Positions 8,711 to 17,516 of a stretch of DNA of 64,000 bases are shown here, piece by piece (position 1 is the first letter of the stretch; the number at the start of each line of letters is the position of its first letter). A program made the position numbers and the translations under genes. The notes under the pieces are model-generated. The model did no database searches. It worked only from the letters and a program-made list of their open reading frames with translations, and had not been told where the DNA came from. Origin of the DNA: Pedobacter antarcticus (GTDB taxonomy: Bacteria > Bacteroidota > Bacteroidia > Sphingobacteriales > Sphingobacteriaceae); assembly GCF_900112985.1 (NCBI RefSeq), contig NZ_FONS01000001.1, forward strand, positions 989,730-1,053,729, given 5' to 3'.

Positions 8711-10144
8711 ATGAAAATGCCAAATGAAAGAATTATCTGGGTTAATCGAATGCTGATATGCGCAGTATTTTTAATGCTATTCGGAAGCACAAAGGCCGCA
8801 ATGATTTCAGCACTGGAAAAGGATTCCATAGCGTGTTCGGGTTTCGGTTATCTCAAACTATTTAAACCCGCGAAAACACCTGATCATGTACTCATTTGTA
8901 TTTCCGGCGATGGTGGCTGGAATTCAGGCATCGAAGGGATCGCTCTTCATCTCAAAACAGAAAACACATTACTCATAGGTGTAGATATTCGTCAGGTATT
9001 AAAGTATATGAAAACGAGTAGGCAATCGTGTTTGTATCCAGCTGCTGACTTCGAACGTATGAGTCAGTTTATACAAAAGAAACTAGGCTATCAAACTTAT
9101 AACATTCCTATTCTGCTTGGTTACTCATCCGGAGCCACACTGGTTTACGGGTTAGTAGCACAAGCACCACAAAACACATTCCGAGCTGGCCTTGCATTAG
9201 GGTTCTGCCCTGATTTTCAGATAGACAGGCCATTATGTACCGGTTCAGGAAAATTCACGTTGGCGAAACTTAAAAACGGCCGGGGTTATGATATAGGTCC
9301 TGTGGCAAACCTCTCGACACCCTTTATATCTTTGCAGGGAGAAGCAGATCAGGTCTGTAACTATGCAAAAACTGTAGCTTTTCTTAAAAAAGTACCGAAC
9401 GCAAAGGTTATATCTCTGCCAAAGGTTGGGCATGGTTATGGTGTCGAAAAGAACTGGCTTCCTCAACTTAAGTCTGTATATGATAGTCTGCTTAAACAAA
9501 ACGAAGAAAACATGTACGAAGGCGCTGCTAAAAATCTAAATCTGCCCCTCCATTTCACAAAGGCTGCAAAAGATAAAAATAGTAATTCGATGGTTGTATT
9601 CATCTCCGGAGATGGAGGATGGACGGGTTTTGATCAACAAATGGCGACGGCTTTTGCAGCAAAAGGAGCACCGGTTGCCGGACTAAATTCGCTGAAGTAT
9701 TTCTGGCAGCGTAAAAGTCCCGAAGAAACTACCGCTGACATAATTAGAATAATCGAAACTTATTCTGCTGAATGGAAAAAAGAAAAAGTTATTCTTGTTG
9801 GATATTCCTTTGGTGCAGATGTTATGCCATTTGTATATAATCGCCTTCCGGAAAAACTGAAACGAAACATAATCGGACTTGGACTGCTGTCGCCATCAAA
9901 AGATACTGATTTTGAGGTTCATGTAACTGACCTGTTTAATATTGGATCAGCTCCAAAAGGGTTTTCCGTTCCGGCAGAAATCGACAAGATTGCTGACATA
10001 CGCCCAGTATGTTTTTTCGGAAAAGACGAAAGTGATCTTCCGGCCGAAGAAATATCAAAACAAAGAGCTAAAGTTATATTCCTTAAAGGCGGGCATCATT
10101 ACGAAAATAGTTTTGAGACCATTGCATCTACTTTTCTGCCCTGA
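8711..10144 (+). CDS. AcvB/VirJ-type protein with two VirJ alpha/beta-hydrolase domains
   Basis: The 477-residue protein has a signal-peptide-like N-terminus (hydrophobic residues about 15-30) and two related halves, each opening with V-x-I/F-SGDGGW (about 61-68 and 295-302) and carrying a G-Y-S-x-G nucleophile elbow (Ser139 in GYSSG, Ser366 in GYSFG). Two VirJ domains are the hallmark of AcvB. In Rhizobium and Agrobacterium, AcvB is a periplasmic lysyl-phosphatidylglycerol hydrolase encoded with LpiA (MprF). Its position directly behind mprF supports the same role here; this is inference from family and context. Unlike many AcvB proteins, where only one half is thought to be active, both Ser elbows look intact here. 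Confidence 0.85.
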   Translation: MKMPNERIIWVNRMLICAVFLMLFGSTKAAMISALEKDSIACSGFGYLKLFKPAKTPDHVLICISGDGGWNSGIEGIALHLKTENTLLIGVDIRQVLKYMKTSRQSCLYPAADFERMSQFIQKKLGYQTYNIPILLGYSSGATLVYGLVAQAPQNTFRAGLALGFCPDFQIDRPLCTGSGKFTLAKLKNGRGYDIGPVANLSTPFISLQGEADQVCNYAKTVAFLKKVPNAKVISLPKVGHGYGVEKNWLPQLKSVYDSLLKQNEENMYEGAAKNLNLPLHFTKAAKDKNSNSMVVFISGDGGWTGFDQQMATAFAAKGAPVAGLNSLKYFWQRKSPEETTADIIRIIETYSAEWKKEKVILVGYSFGADVMPFVYNRLPEKLKRNIIGLGLLSPSKDTDFEVHVTDLFNIGSAPKGFSVPAEIDKIADIRPVCFFGKDESDLPAEEISKQRAKVIFLKGGHHYENSFETIASTFLP

Positions 10145-10272
10145 TTACCCTTGCAGACGCTCGGAATTCAGTATACACATTCGAAAATGCGGCTGCTGCA
10201 GATCTCGAACCTAACGAGGAAGAAACAGCGCTAATCACCAGGCATTTAAACGATTTAAAATTAATCAGATAA
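10145..10272 (+). pseudogene. Possible 3' remnant of a lost gene
   Basis: Directly after the AcvB-like stop, the frame ending at TAA 10270-10272 reads LITLADARNS, then a coding-like acidic helix (DLEPNEEETALITRHLNDLKLIR), but has no ATG, GTG or TTG start. Upstream in the same frame are stops at 10084, 10108 and 10114. The composition looks like the C-terminus of a real protein, so this may be what is left of a deleted or frameshifted gene. The parent family is not recognised. Confidence 0.35.
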
Positions 10273-10321
10273 CCCCTTTAAATTAATTTAACTAATTTAA
10301 ACCCACCAAAACCAATCAATA

Positions 10322-11503
10322 ATGAGAAAGAACAAGCCTGTATTAAAGAATATCATGACTGCTGCATTAGGGGGTTTATTAATTGCTTCCACCCCGCTAC
10401 TAATGAGCTATCGCGAGGCGACGGAAAATCCAGTGATCAAAAAAAGCCTGAAAGAATCGGATCTTAAAGTAGAGACGGTTGTCACAGGTCTGGATATGCC
10501 TTGGGCAACAGCATTTTTACCAGACGGCAGATTACTTGTAACAGAACGAACCGGAAAACTTCGCCTGGTAAAAGATGGCAAAATAGATCCTAAAGAAATC
10601 ACTGGTCTTCCGAAGCTTTTGTATAAAGGACAAGGGGGCTTACTTGATGTTGTCCTCCATCCCGACTACGCAAAAAATGGATGGATATACATCAGTTACT
10701 CTTCACCAAAAGCTGCTGGTGAACCGGGAGACGACGGTGGCGCAAATACTGCAATGTTACGTGCTAAACTTAAAGATCACGCTCTTACTGACGTACAAAT
10801 CCTCTTTAAGGCTTTACCAAATGTAAAGTCTAACCCACACTTTGGTGGAAGAATTATATTTGACAATAAAGGTTATGTTTTTCTTTCCCTGGGAGAGCGC
10901 GGCCAAATGGAAAAGGCACAGGATCTGAGCAAAGACCAAGGCAAAATTATACGTCTTCACGAAGATGGGAAAGTACCTGCCGATAATCCATTTGTAAAAA
11001 CTGAAGGTGCAAAACCTGAAATTTGGAGCTACGGACATCGTAATCCTCAGGGTTTAGTTATTAATCCTACGACAGGTGTGATCTGGGAACACGAACATGG
11101 TCCACAAGGTGGTGATGAACTGAATATTGTTGAAAAAGGTAAAAACTATGGCTGGCCGTTGATCACCTATGGAATTGACTACGATAACAGCATCATTTCA
11201 AAAGATACCGCAAAAACAGGATTGGAGCAACCCGTGCTTTATTGGAAGCCATCTATTGCACCCTGTGGAATGGCCTTCATAACCAGTGAAAAATTTAAGG
11301 ACTGGAAAGGCGATTTACTCGTTGGATCTCTGAAGTTCAATTACTTACAACACCTGGTTATTAAAGACAATAAAGTCGTAAAAAAAGAAATCATTTTTGA
11401 AAAAATAGGTAGAGTACGAGATGTACGCCAGGGTCCGGATGGAAATATCTATGTAGTAGTAGAAGATTCCGGCAGTATTTTAAAAATCAGCCCAAAAGCA
11501 TAA
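10322..11503 (+). CDS. Soluble PQQ-dependent aldose sugar dehydrogenase
   Basis: The 393-residue protein has an N-terminal signal or membrane anchor (residues about 11-30) and then the six-bladed GSDH propeller. Family motifs are GLDMPWATAFLPDGRLLVTER (about 56-76), LLDVVLHPDYA with the active-site His, SYGHRNPQG, and EHGPQGGDELN, which contributes to Ca2+/PQQ binding. Such enzymes oxidise aldoses in the periplasm and pass electrons to a c-type cytochrome. The next gene, 25 bases downstream, encodes a small cytochrome c, a fitting electron acceptor. No PQQ biosynthesis genes are in the window. Confidence 0.9.
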   Translation: MRKNKPVLKNIMTAALGGLLIASTPLLMSYREATENPVIKKSLKESDLKVETVVTGLDMPWATAFLPDGRLLVTERTGKLRLVKDGKIDPKEITGLPKLLYKGQGGLLDVVLHPDYAKNGWIYISYSSPKAAGEPGDDGGANTAMLRAKLKDHALTDVQILFKALPNVKSNPHFGGRIIFDNKGYVFLSLGERGQMEKAQDLSKDQGKIIRLHEDGKVPADNPFVKTEGAKPEIWSYGHRNPQGLVINPTTGVIWEHEHGPQGGDELNIVEKGKNYGWPLITYGIDYDNSIISKDTAKTGLEQPVLYWKPSIAPCGMAFITSEKFKDWKGDLLVGSLKFNYLQHLVIKDNKVVKKEIIFEKIGRVRDVRQGPDGNIYVVVEDSGSILKISPKA

Positions 11504-11528
11504 GCACAAAATTTAAATCCATTAATCT

Positions 11529-11930
11529 GTGAAACTATTTTCAATATTATTTTGTGGTGTTCTGTTCACTTCCTCCTATATCTCCGGGCAGGAAGATCCA
11601 TTGACTAAAAGCATGGATAGAGGGAAAATAATCTACAAGGAATCCTGCATTACCTGCCATATGGGCAAAGGCGAGGGTGTTCCCGGAGCTTTTCCTCCGC
11701 TGGCCAAAGCTGATTATCTAATAAAAATGCCGGAGAAAGCAATTCATGCTGTTAAGTATGGCCTAAATGGTAAAATAACGGTTAATGGTGTAGAATATAA
11801 TACAATGATGCCAAATCCGGGATTAAGTAATGACGAGATTGCAGATGTAATCAATTACATTCAAAATTCCTGGGGCAATTCCAATAAAAAAATTGTCACA
11901 GAAAAAATGGTAGAGGCTATTAAAAAATAG
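11529..11930 (+). CDS. Small class I cytochrome c
   Basis: The 133-residue secreted protein begins at GTG (11529) followed by a signal peptide ending near YISGQ (residues 17-21). It has one heme-binding motif, Cys40-Ile-Thr-Cys43-His44, and a distal Met in the NTMMPNPG region as sixth ligand. It is encoded 25 bases after the sugar dehydrogenase and probably accepts electrons from it for transfer to a terminal oxidase. A hairpin overlaps the last codons and the stop. Confidence 0.9.
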   Translation: MKLFSILFCGVLFTSSYISGQEDPLTKSMDRGKIIYKESCITCHMGKGEGVPGAFPPLAKADYLIKMPEKAIHAVKYGLNGKITVNGVEYNTMMPNPGLSNDEIADVINYIQNSWGNSNKKIVTEKMVEAIKK

Positions 11931-11936
11931 CCTCTA
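11911..11936 (+). terminator. Hairpin spanning the cytochrome c stop codon
   Basis: TAGAGGCTATT (11911-11921), loop AAAA, and AATAGCCTCTA (11926-11936) form a perfect 11-bp stem that contains the stop codon. No T tract follows, so it may be a 3'-end stabilising hairpin rather than an intrinsic terminator. Confidence 0.55.
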
Positions 11937-11981
11937 CTAACTCTTGCAACCAGACCTAAGTTTTTTATTAGAACACTTATG

Positions 11982-11989
11982 TAATTTTG
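11982..11989 (+). promoter_or_regulatory. -7 promoter element for the OmpA-type lipoprotein
   Basis: TAATTTTG matches TAnnTTTG and lies 55 bases before the ATG at 12045. Confidence 0.5.
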
Positions 11990-12044
11990 CTGAAAAGGAG
12001 ATACAGTTTTAATTATATTCACTTGAAATTAAAACCTCTGCCTC

Positions 12045-13070
12045 ATGAAAAAAACAGTTTTACTGTTCGCTATCAGCTTATTTTTATTTGCCTGCAATTC
12101 AAACAAGCAGCAATCCGGTTCCGGCAATACTGATTCAGTACTTACCGCACAGGACAATCCAGTTGACACTGTAGCTGCAAATCATAATGCGGTGGGTGCA
12201 ATCGACTGGAATACTATCCCTGATCTTAAAGATATCGGTTCATATCCGTTTATCACAGCACCTAAAGGCCTGAAAATTGAGACTGAGAAAAATGGATTGA
12301 CCGAACATTTTGAATATGAGAAGCTAGAGAATTATCTAGGCAATGATCAGTTAATCAAAACTGAGGGAAAATTAGGTGTAATCGTAATGGAAATGAAACC
12401 CGGTTATAACGATCGTTATTTCGATAAAAATGTATATGGATATCTGGATAAAATAGGTGCGAAAATTTTATATAGCGGCCCCCTGTCAAAAGAAGAGAGT
12501 GTGCGGGAAAAACTGAAGGAAAACATGTACAGTGGAGTTAATCGTACGACAGGAACATCAGATGACCAGCCTGTAACTGTTTATGCCTTTAGAAATCAGG
12601 GGAAAAACTATATTATTAACGTACAGTCCAATTCCGCGCAGGGTACCATTTTCATAATGGAACTAGAAGCGTTTGAAGGGACCATAAAAAAATATACTGC
12701 TACAGAAATTGGTTCCGAAATAGACAAAACCGGAAAAGCAGTGCTATACATCAATTTTGACACTGATAAAGCCACATTGAAGCCGGAGGGCAAACAGGTT
12801 GCAGATGAAATTGCTAACCTGCTGAACGAAAATACGGGACTGAAAATTTCAATTGAAGGATATACCGATAATACTGGGTTGGCTAACAGGAATGTCGAAC
12901 TGTCAAAAGAGCGAGCACAATCTGTAATGAAATACCTGATTGAAAAAGGAGCTATAAACCCATCGCGTTTAAAGGCGGCCGGATACGGTGCTGACAAACC
13001 TATCTCTCCGAACGATTCAGAGGAAAATAAAGCTAAAAACAGACGTGTAGAGCTGGTTAAGATCAGTTAA
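12045..13070 (+). CDS. OmpA-family lipoprotein
   Basis: The 341-residue protein has a lipoprotein signal peptide with lipobox LFAC (Cys17). A middle region of about residues 55-220, with no clear family assignment, is followed by a C-terminal OmpA/MotB peptidoglycan-binding domain (about 230-341). Typical elements are INFDTDKATLKPEG, ISIEGYTDNTG, ELSKERAQSV, RLKAAGYGADKPI and KNRRVELVKI. It probably anchors the outer membrane to peptidoglycan. It is a single gene with its own candidate promoter. Confidence 0.9.
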   Translation: MKKTVLLFAISLFLFACNSNKQQSGSGNTDSVLTAQDNPVDTVAANHNAVGAIDWNTIPDLKDIGSYPFITAPKGLKIETEKNGLTEHFEYEKLENYLGNDQLIKTEGKLGVIVMEMKPGYNDRYFDKNVYGYLDKIGAKILYSGPLSKEESVREKLKENMYSGVNRTTGTSDDQPVTVYAFRNQGKNYIINVQSNSAQGTIFIMELEAFEGTIKKYTATEIGSEIDKTGKAVLYINFDTDKATLKPEGKQVADEIANLLNENTGLKISIEGYTDNTGLANRNVELSKERAQSVMKYLIEKGAINPSRLKAAGYGADKPISPNDSEENKAKNRRVELVKIS

Positions 13071-13192
13071 AATATCCCCCCTACTTCCGCTTAATTGACA
13101 ACTAATCGCCCATCCCCTGTTTTAATGCGTTCCTGTACTTTATCTTTTCTGTTTGGATATGTTTTCGTTGATTTGTTGAGTAACATAAAAAA

Positions 13193-14248
13193 ATGAAGAA
13201 CAGTGTATCCTTTTACTGGAAATGTCAGCTTATAGGCTGGTCTGGAGCATCATTGTACTGGTTTGTGCAAGGTTCTTCCGGAGATGGATTTAGCTGGTCG
13301 GCTGGCCTGCTCCATTTTCTCGCTGATATAGCACTGTATATTTTAATCACTCATCTTTACCGGACTTTTGCAAGGAATAATAATTGGCAGAATTCGCCTC
13401 TTAATCTATTATTTAAACGCTTGTTACTGGCCCTACCTATTATGGCCATCGCTTACACTGGAGTAACAGTGACAAAAATATATCTCATCAGGTTAGTATT
13501 CGCACAAGGAACCAACGTCGAAATCCTGGAATTTATCAGACAAAACTTACCTGGTATCTTGATGGCTGGATTTAGACTTATGGCTATTTGGATGCTTGCC
13601 TACCATCTTTACCAGTATTCCCGCCGGGAGATTAGACTGGTTAAAGAAAATGCTTCTTTACAACTACGATATAGGGAAGCACAGCTTGACAAGCTTTCGG
13701 ATCAGCTCAATCCACATTTTCTCTTTAACTCACTGAATACTATAAAATCTCTGATTAGCACTGACACAAAACTGGCGAGAAGAGGAATAGATTTATTAAG
13801 CGAATTGTTACGAAGTAGTCTGTATCGCCAGGCTTCTCTGACCCATACATTAGCAGAAGAACTCGAGCTTGCAAAAGACTATCTCGAGTTAGAAAAGATG
13901 CGAATGGAAGAAAGACTTACATTTAGCGTGCACGCTGACCAAAGCCTGAATAACTTCCCTGTACTTGGTTTATCCATCCAGACTTTGGCGGAAAATGCGT
14001 TAAAGCATGGGGTATCGAAGCTGAAGGACGGTGGACATATAGCCATAAACATAAGCCGTGAAACCGGATTTCTGGAGATCATGGTAACTAATCCGGGTAT
14101 AATAAATGAAGATCCGGATCATATCGGAATTGGTCTTAAAAATCTAAAAGAAAGATTGCGGCTAGCCTATCACGGTCAAGCAACTTTTAAGCTGTTTAAG
14201 AAGAACGACGATTTGATTTATTCTGTGATAAGAATCCCTTTGCCATGA
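13193..14248 (+). CDS. LytS/YehU-type sensor histidine kinase
   Basis: The 351-residue protein has four predicted membrane segments in the first 140 residues and then a His_kinase (PF06580) domain. The phosphoacceptor His175 is in QLNPHFLFNSLN, and the ATPase part shows QTLAENALKHG and GIGLKNLKERL. The stop overlaps the start of the LytTR regulator by 4 bp, so it is almost certainly its cognate kinase. The signal sensed is unknown. Confidence 0.93.
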   Translation: MKNSVSFYWKCQLIGWSGASLYWFVQGSSGDGFSWSAGLLHFLADIALYILITHLYRTFARNNNWQNSPLNLLFKRLLLALPIMAIAYTGVTVTKIYLIRLVFAQGTNVEILEFIRQNLPGILMAGFRLMAIWMLAYHLYQYSRREIRLVKENASLQLRYREAQLDKLSDQLNPHFLFNSLNTIKSLISTDTKLARRGIDLLSELLRSSLYRQASLTHTLAEELELAKDYLELEKMRMEERLTFSVHADQSLNNFPVLGLSIQTLAENALKHGVSKLKDGGHIAINISRETGFLEIMVTNPGIINEDPDHIGIGLKNLKERLRLAYHGQATFKLFKKNDDLIYSVIRIPLP

Positions 14249-14943
14249 AGAAAATCCGAGCATTGATAATCGATGATGAACGCCTTGCCAGAGATGAACT
14301 CAGGTTGATGCTCAACGAATTCCACGAAATTAATATAATCGGAGAAGCCGCAAATGCAGACCAGGCAGAGCGAATGATTTCGGATCTCAGACCCGACGTT
14401 ATTTTTCTGGATATTCAAATGCCGGTGCGATCTGGGTTTGATTTATTGGAATCACTCTCTGTAACTCCTCTGATTGTCTTTATTACCGCTTATGAGACTT
14501 TTGCCTTGAAGGCGTTTGATGTAAGTGCCATTGATTACCTGATGAAACCCTTGCGTGAAGAAAGGTTAAAAAAGGCAGTTTCGGAAATTAAGAGCAGATT
14601 TAAAGAAGCTGGAAATGATCACCTTTTTGTTAAAGATAAAGGGCAATATCATCTAATTAAATGGTCTGAAGTACATCTCGTGGAATCCCTCGATAATTAC
14701 GTCCGCATTTACTTTGGTTATAAGAATATACTTTTCAAGAGTTCTTTAAACCAGCTGGAAGAAAAACTTGATAACTCTACATTTTTTAGAATCGCCAGGG
14801 CACAGCTTGTCAACCTGAATTATATTGAATCCATTAAACAGGAGGAAAACAGCCTTTCAGTAGAACTTAAATCTGGGCAACACTTTCCAGTCTCTATTCG
14901 GCAGGCCGTTAAACTAAAGAAGCTATATAACCAAAACAAATAA
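14245..14943 (+). CDS. LytTR-family response regulator
   Basis: The 232-residue protein has a receiver domain (about 4-118) with acidic pocket Asp10-Asp11, phosphoacceptor Asp56 in FLDIQMP, and conserved Lys in DYLMKPL, followed by a LytTR DNA-binding domain (about 130-230; LVESLDNYVRIYFG, FFRIARAQLVNL). It is translationally coupled to the kinase gene and followed 17 bases later by the CocE-type hydrolase gene, which may be part of the same transcript. Confidence 0.94.
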   Translation: MKKIRALIIDDERLARDELRLMLNEFHEINIIGEAANADQAERMISDLRPDVIFLDIQMPVRSGFDLLESLSVTPLIVFITAYETFALKAFDVSAIDYLMKPLREERLKKAVSEIKSRFKEAGNDHLFVKDKGQYHLIKWSEVHLVESLDNYVRIYFGYKNILFKSSLNQLEEKLDNSTFFRIARAQLVNLNYIESIKQEENSLSVELKSGQHFPVSIRQAVKLKKLYNQNK

Positions 14944-14959
14944 ACCTACCCATCTAACT

Positions 14960-16699
14960 ATGAACAATATTCGATTTTTCGTCATGGCCGCGCTTTGTCT
15001 TTTAGTGAGCGGGCTGTGCTTGGCTCAAACCAGCCCTCAATTGCCCGACACGGCCAATTATTTAATTAACGATAAAGTATTAATCAAGACTTCAGACGGT
15101 GCCACAATATCGGCAGTAACTGTAATTAAAAAACCGTTTACTAGTAAACTTCCTGCAGCGCTGATGTTTTTTATTTATAGTAATACGGAGAGAAGTTTAG
15201 CAGAAGCCAAATTTGCTGCAGATTACGGTTATATTGGTATAGTGGCTGATACCCGTGGAAAACGTTTAAGTCCAGATAAGATCGAACCTTACGAGCATGA
15301 AGCCCGGGATGTGAACTCAGTAATTGACTGGATTACCCAACAATCATGGAGTAATGGAAGCGTGGGAATGTATGGCGGTAGTTATTCCGGATTTGCACAG
15401 TGGGCGGCCACTAAATATTTGCATCCTGCACTTAAAACTATTGTGCCTTACGTTGCTGCAATACCAGGATTAGGTCTCCCAATGGAGAACAATGTATTTC
15501 TAACGGCAAATTATCAATGGGCATTTTATATCACCAATAACAAATTCACTGATGATCTGGTTAATAACGACAATGAGCGTTGGCACCGAATGAGAGACCG
15601 ATGGTGGGAAACCGGGGTAGCTTACAATCGGATAGACAGCCTTGACGGAACTCCTAACCCCTGGTTGCAAAAATGGTTGTCACATCCAGATTACGATGAA
15701 TACTGGCAATCGATGGTTCCTTACAAAAAAGAATTCTCCAAAATTAATATCCCAGTGCTGAGTATTACGGGTTATTATGATGATGGACAGGTTTCCGCCT
15801 TGGAATATCTACGCGAGCACTACAAGTATAACCCTCATGCAGCCCATTATCTTCTGATCGGACCATATGATCATTTTGGCGCACAAAAAGGAGGAACAGC
15901 ACAACTAAGAGGCTACCAGGTAGACTCCGTAGCATTGATCAATACCAGAGAGATTACATTTCAGTGGCTCGATTATGTATTGAAGGGTACAAAAAAACCC
16001 GATATCATTCAGGATAAAATCAATTTTGAAGTGATGGGTGAAAACAAATGGCATCATGCGAAATCTATTGACCAGATGGGACCTAGAAAACGACGATTAT
16101 ATCTGGATAAGTTGAAAAATGGTACTGCCTTTACACTTTCTGATCGTAAGCCTGTAAAAAACGATTATTTAACCCAGATTGTCGATCTTTCAGACCGCAT
16201 CACGTCGAATAACGATTATTATCCCAGTCCGATTATCAAGAGTGAACTGGACACGACTAATGGTCTGTTTTTTATAAGCCAACCTTTCGATACTGCTACA
16301 AGCGTCAGCGGCCTGCTTAAAGGAAACCTTCGGGTAACTATTAATAAAAAAGATATGGATTTTGGCTTATCATTATATGAAGTTACACCCACAGGTGAAT
16401 ATTTTCAACTTTCATACTTTCTGGGAAGGGCAAGTTATGCAAAAGATATGAGCAGAAGACAGTTACTAAATCCAGGAAAAGCTACGGATATCCCCTTTTA
16501 TCGTTCCAGGGTTTTCAGCAAGCGGCTGAGCAAAGGGAGTCGTTTACTAGTCATGCTCAATATCAATAAAAATCCATTTTCAGAAATTAACTATGGTACG
16601 GGGAAACCAGTCAGTACAGAAACTATCAGTGATGCGGGAGCTCCGTTAGAGATTAAATGGCATAATCAAAGTTACATAGAATTAGGCTTTTCAAACTAA
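14960..16699 (+). CDS. CocE/NonD family secreted hydrolase (peptidase S15 fold)
   Basis: The 579-residue protein has a signal peptide ending near LAQ (residues 21-23). The alpha/beta-hydrolase domain shows the nucleophile Ser141 in YGGSYSGFAQW, a catalytic Asp region in SITGYYDDGQ and the His in GPYDHFGA. The C-terminal part is the jelly-roll typical of X-Pro dipeptidyl-peptidase/CocE proteins, with the ending IKWHNQSYIELGF. Members hydrolyse acyl esters or peptides; the natural substrate is not predictable. It follows the two-component pair by 16 bases and converges on the phosphoesterase gene with 9 bases between. Confidence 0.88.
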   Translation: MNNIRFFVMAALCLLVSGLCLAQTSPQLPDTANYLINDKVLIKTSDGATISAVTVIKKPFTSKLPAALMFFIYSNTERSLAEAKFAADYGYIGIVADTRGKRLSPDKIEPYEHEARDVNSVIDWITQQSWSNGSVGMYGGSYSGFAQWAATKYLHPALKTIVPYVAAIPGLGLPMENNVFLTANYQWAFYITNNKFTDDLVNNDNERWHRMRDRWWETGVAYNRIDSLDGTPNPWLQKWLSHPDYDEYWQSMVPYKKEFSKINIPVLSITGYYDDGQVSALEYLREHYKYNPHAAHYLLIGPYDHFGAQKGGTAQLRGYQVDSVALINTREITFQWLDYVLKGTKKPDIIQDKINFEVMGENKWHHAKSIDQMGPRKRRLYLDKLKNGTAFTLSDRKPVKNDYLTQIVDLSDRITSNNDYYPSPIIKSELDTTNGLFFISQPFDTATSVSGLLKGNLRVTINKKDMDFGLSLYEVTPTGEYFQLSYFLGRASYAKDMSRRQLLNPGKATDIPFYRSRVFSKRLSKGSRLLVMLNINKNPFSEINYGTGKPVSTETISDAGAPLEIKWHNQSYIELGFSN

Positions 16700-16708
16700 T
16701 TGGGCAAC

Positions 16709-17365
16709 TTAAATAATTCGCACATCTTTTTCCAGCGTTTTGATGAAAATGACGTCAGATACCTTTCCGTCAAAGGATATTTTTAACCCCGTTAACCCGT
16801 AGCCATATGCCGCACCAGTATCAATATTCCATGATTCGGATTCTGCCGTATATTGCGGGCTGGAGCTCCGCAGAGGTGTATGTCCATGAACCTGGATTTT
16901 TCCAATATTCTTTAATGGCTTCCGGTTCCACAAGACACCATCTTGATTTTCTTCCTCGAAGGGCCGTAAGGTATTCGAAAGTCCGGCATGACTTACAAAA
17001 AGATGATCCTGCTCAAATTTCAGCGGCAGACCTTCAAACCAGGGGATCACATCAGACAGTCGTACCTGATGTTGTTCGAGATTTTCTAATGTTTGTTTTC
17101 CCCCCTGTACTATCCAGTGTTCAAGCGCCCCCTTTTCATAGTATTCAATTATTTCAGCCTCATGATTACCTTTTATAATCGTTACATTTTGATAAATTTC
17201 AGTTAGCTGCATACATTCCTGAACAACCATAGCACTATGATTTCCACGATCGATCAAGTCGCCGACACAAATAAGGTGATCCTTTTCCTTGTTCCAGTTC
17301 TTTAACATTTCTCGAAATGTATAAAAACAGCCATGAATATCACCTATGACAAAATAATCCATCAT
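16709..17365 (-). CDS. Calcineurin-like metallophosphoesterase (PrpA/ApaH type)
   Basis: The 218-residue protein carries the metal-binding motifs of PPP-type serine/threonine phosphatases in order: GDIHG (8-12), GDLIDRG (35-41), GNHEAE (66-71), then SHAGL and VHGHTPL. It is a cytoplasmic dinuclear-metal phosphatase; protein phosphatase or diadenosine tetraphosphatase activity are both possible. Two adjacent ATGs occur at the start, and the upstream one is used here. Confidence 0.9.
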   Translation of the reverse strand: MMDYFVIGDIHGCFYTFREMLKNWNKEKDHLICVGDLIDRGNHSAMVVQECMQLTEIYQNVTIIKGNHEAEIIEYYEKGALEHWIVQGGKQTLENLEQHQVRLSDVIPWFEGLPLKFEQDHLFVSHAGLSNTLRPFEEENQDGVLWNRKPLKNIGKIQVHGHTPLRSSSPQYTAESESWNIDTGAAYGYGLTGLKISFDGKVSDVIFIKTLEKDVRII

Positions 17366-17516
17366 TTAATCCAGCTATAAGCATTATTTAGAATTCCAGT
17401 GTAAATATTATAATTTAATTTAAAAATTCAAGCAGTTGCACAAGCTATTTATACCAATAAAATAACTGGCTTTTATGCAGATTTTCTAATGTTGTAAATA
17501 GCCGAATTCTGACTAA

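Noticed and set aside
12608..12997. 129-codon open frame on the minus strand
   Set aside because: It lies wholly antisense to the OmpA-domain lipoprotein, whose frame has clear family motifs; the antisense translation is Ser/Phe-rich with no recognisable domain.
16807..17178. 123-codon open frame on the plus strand
   Set aside because: Antisense to the metallophosphoesterase, which has all family motifs.
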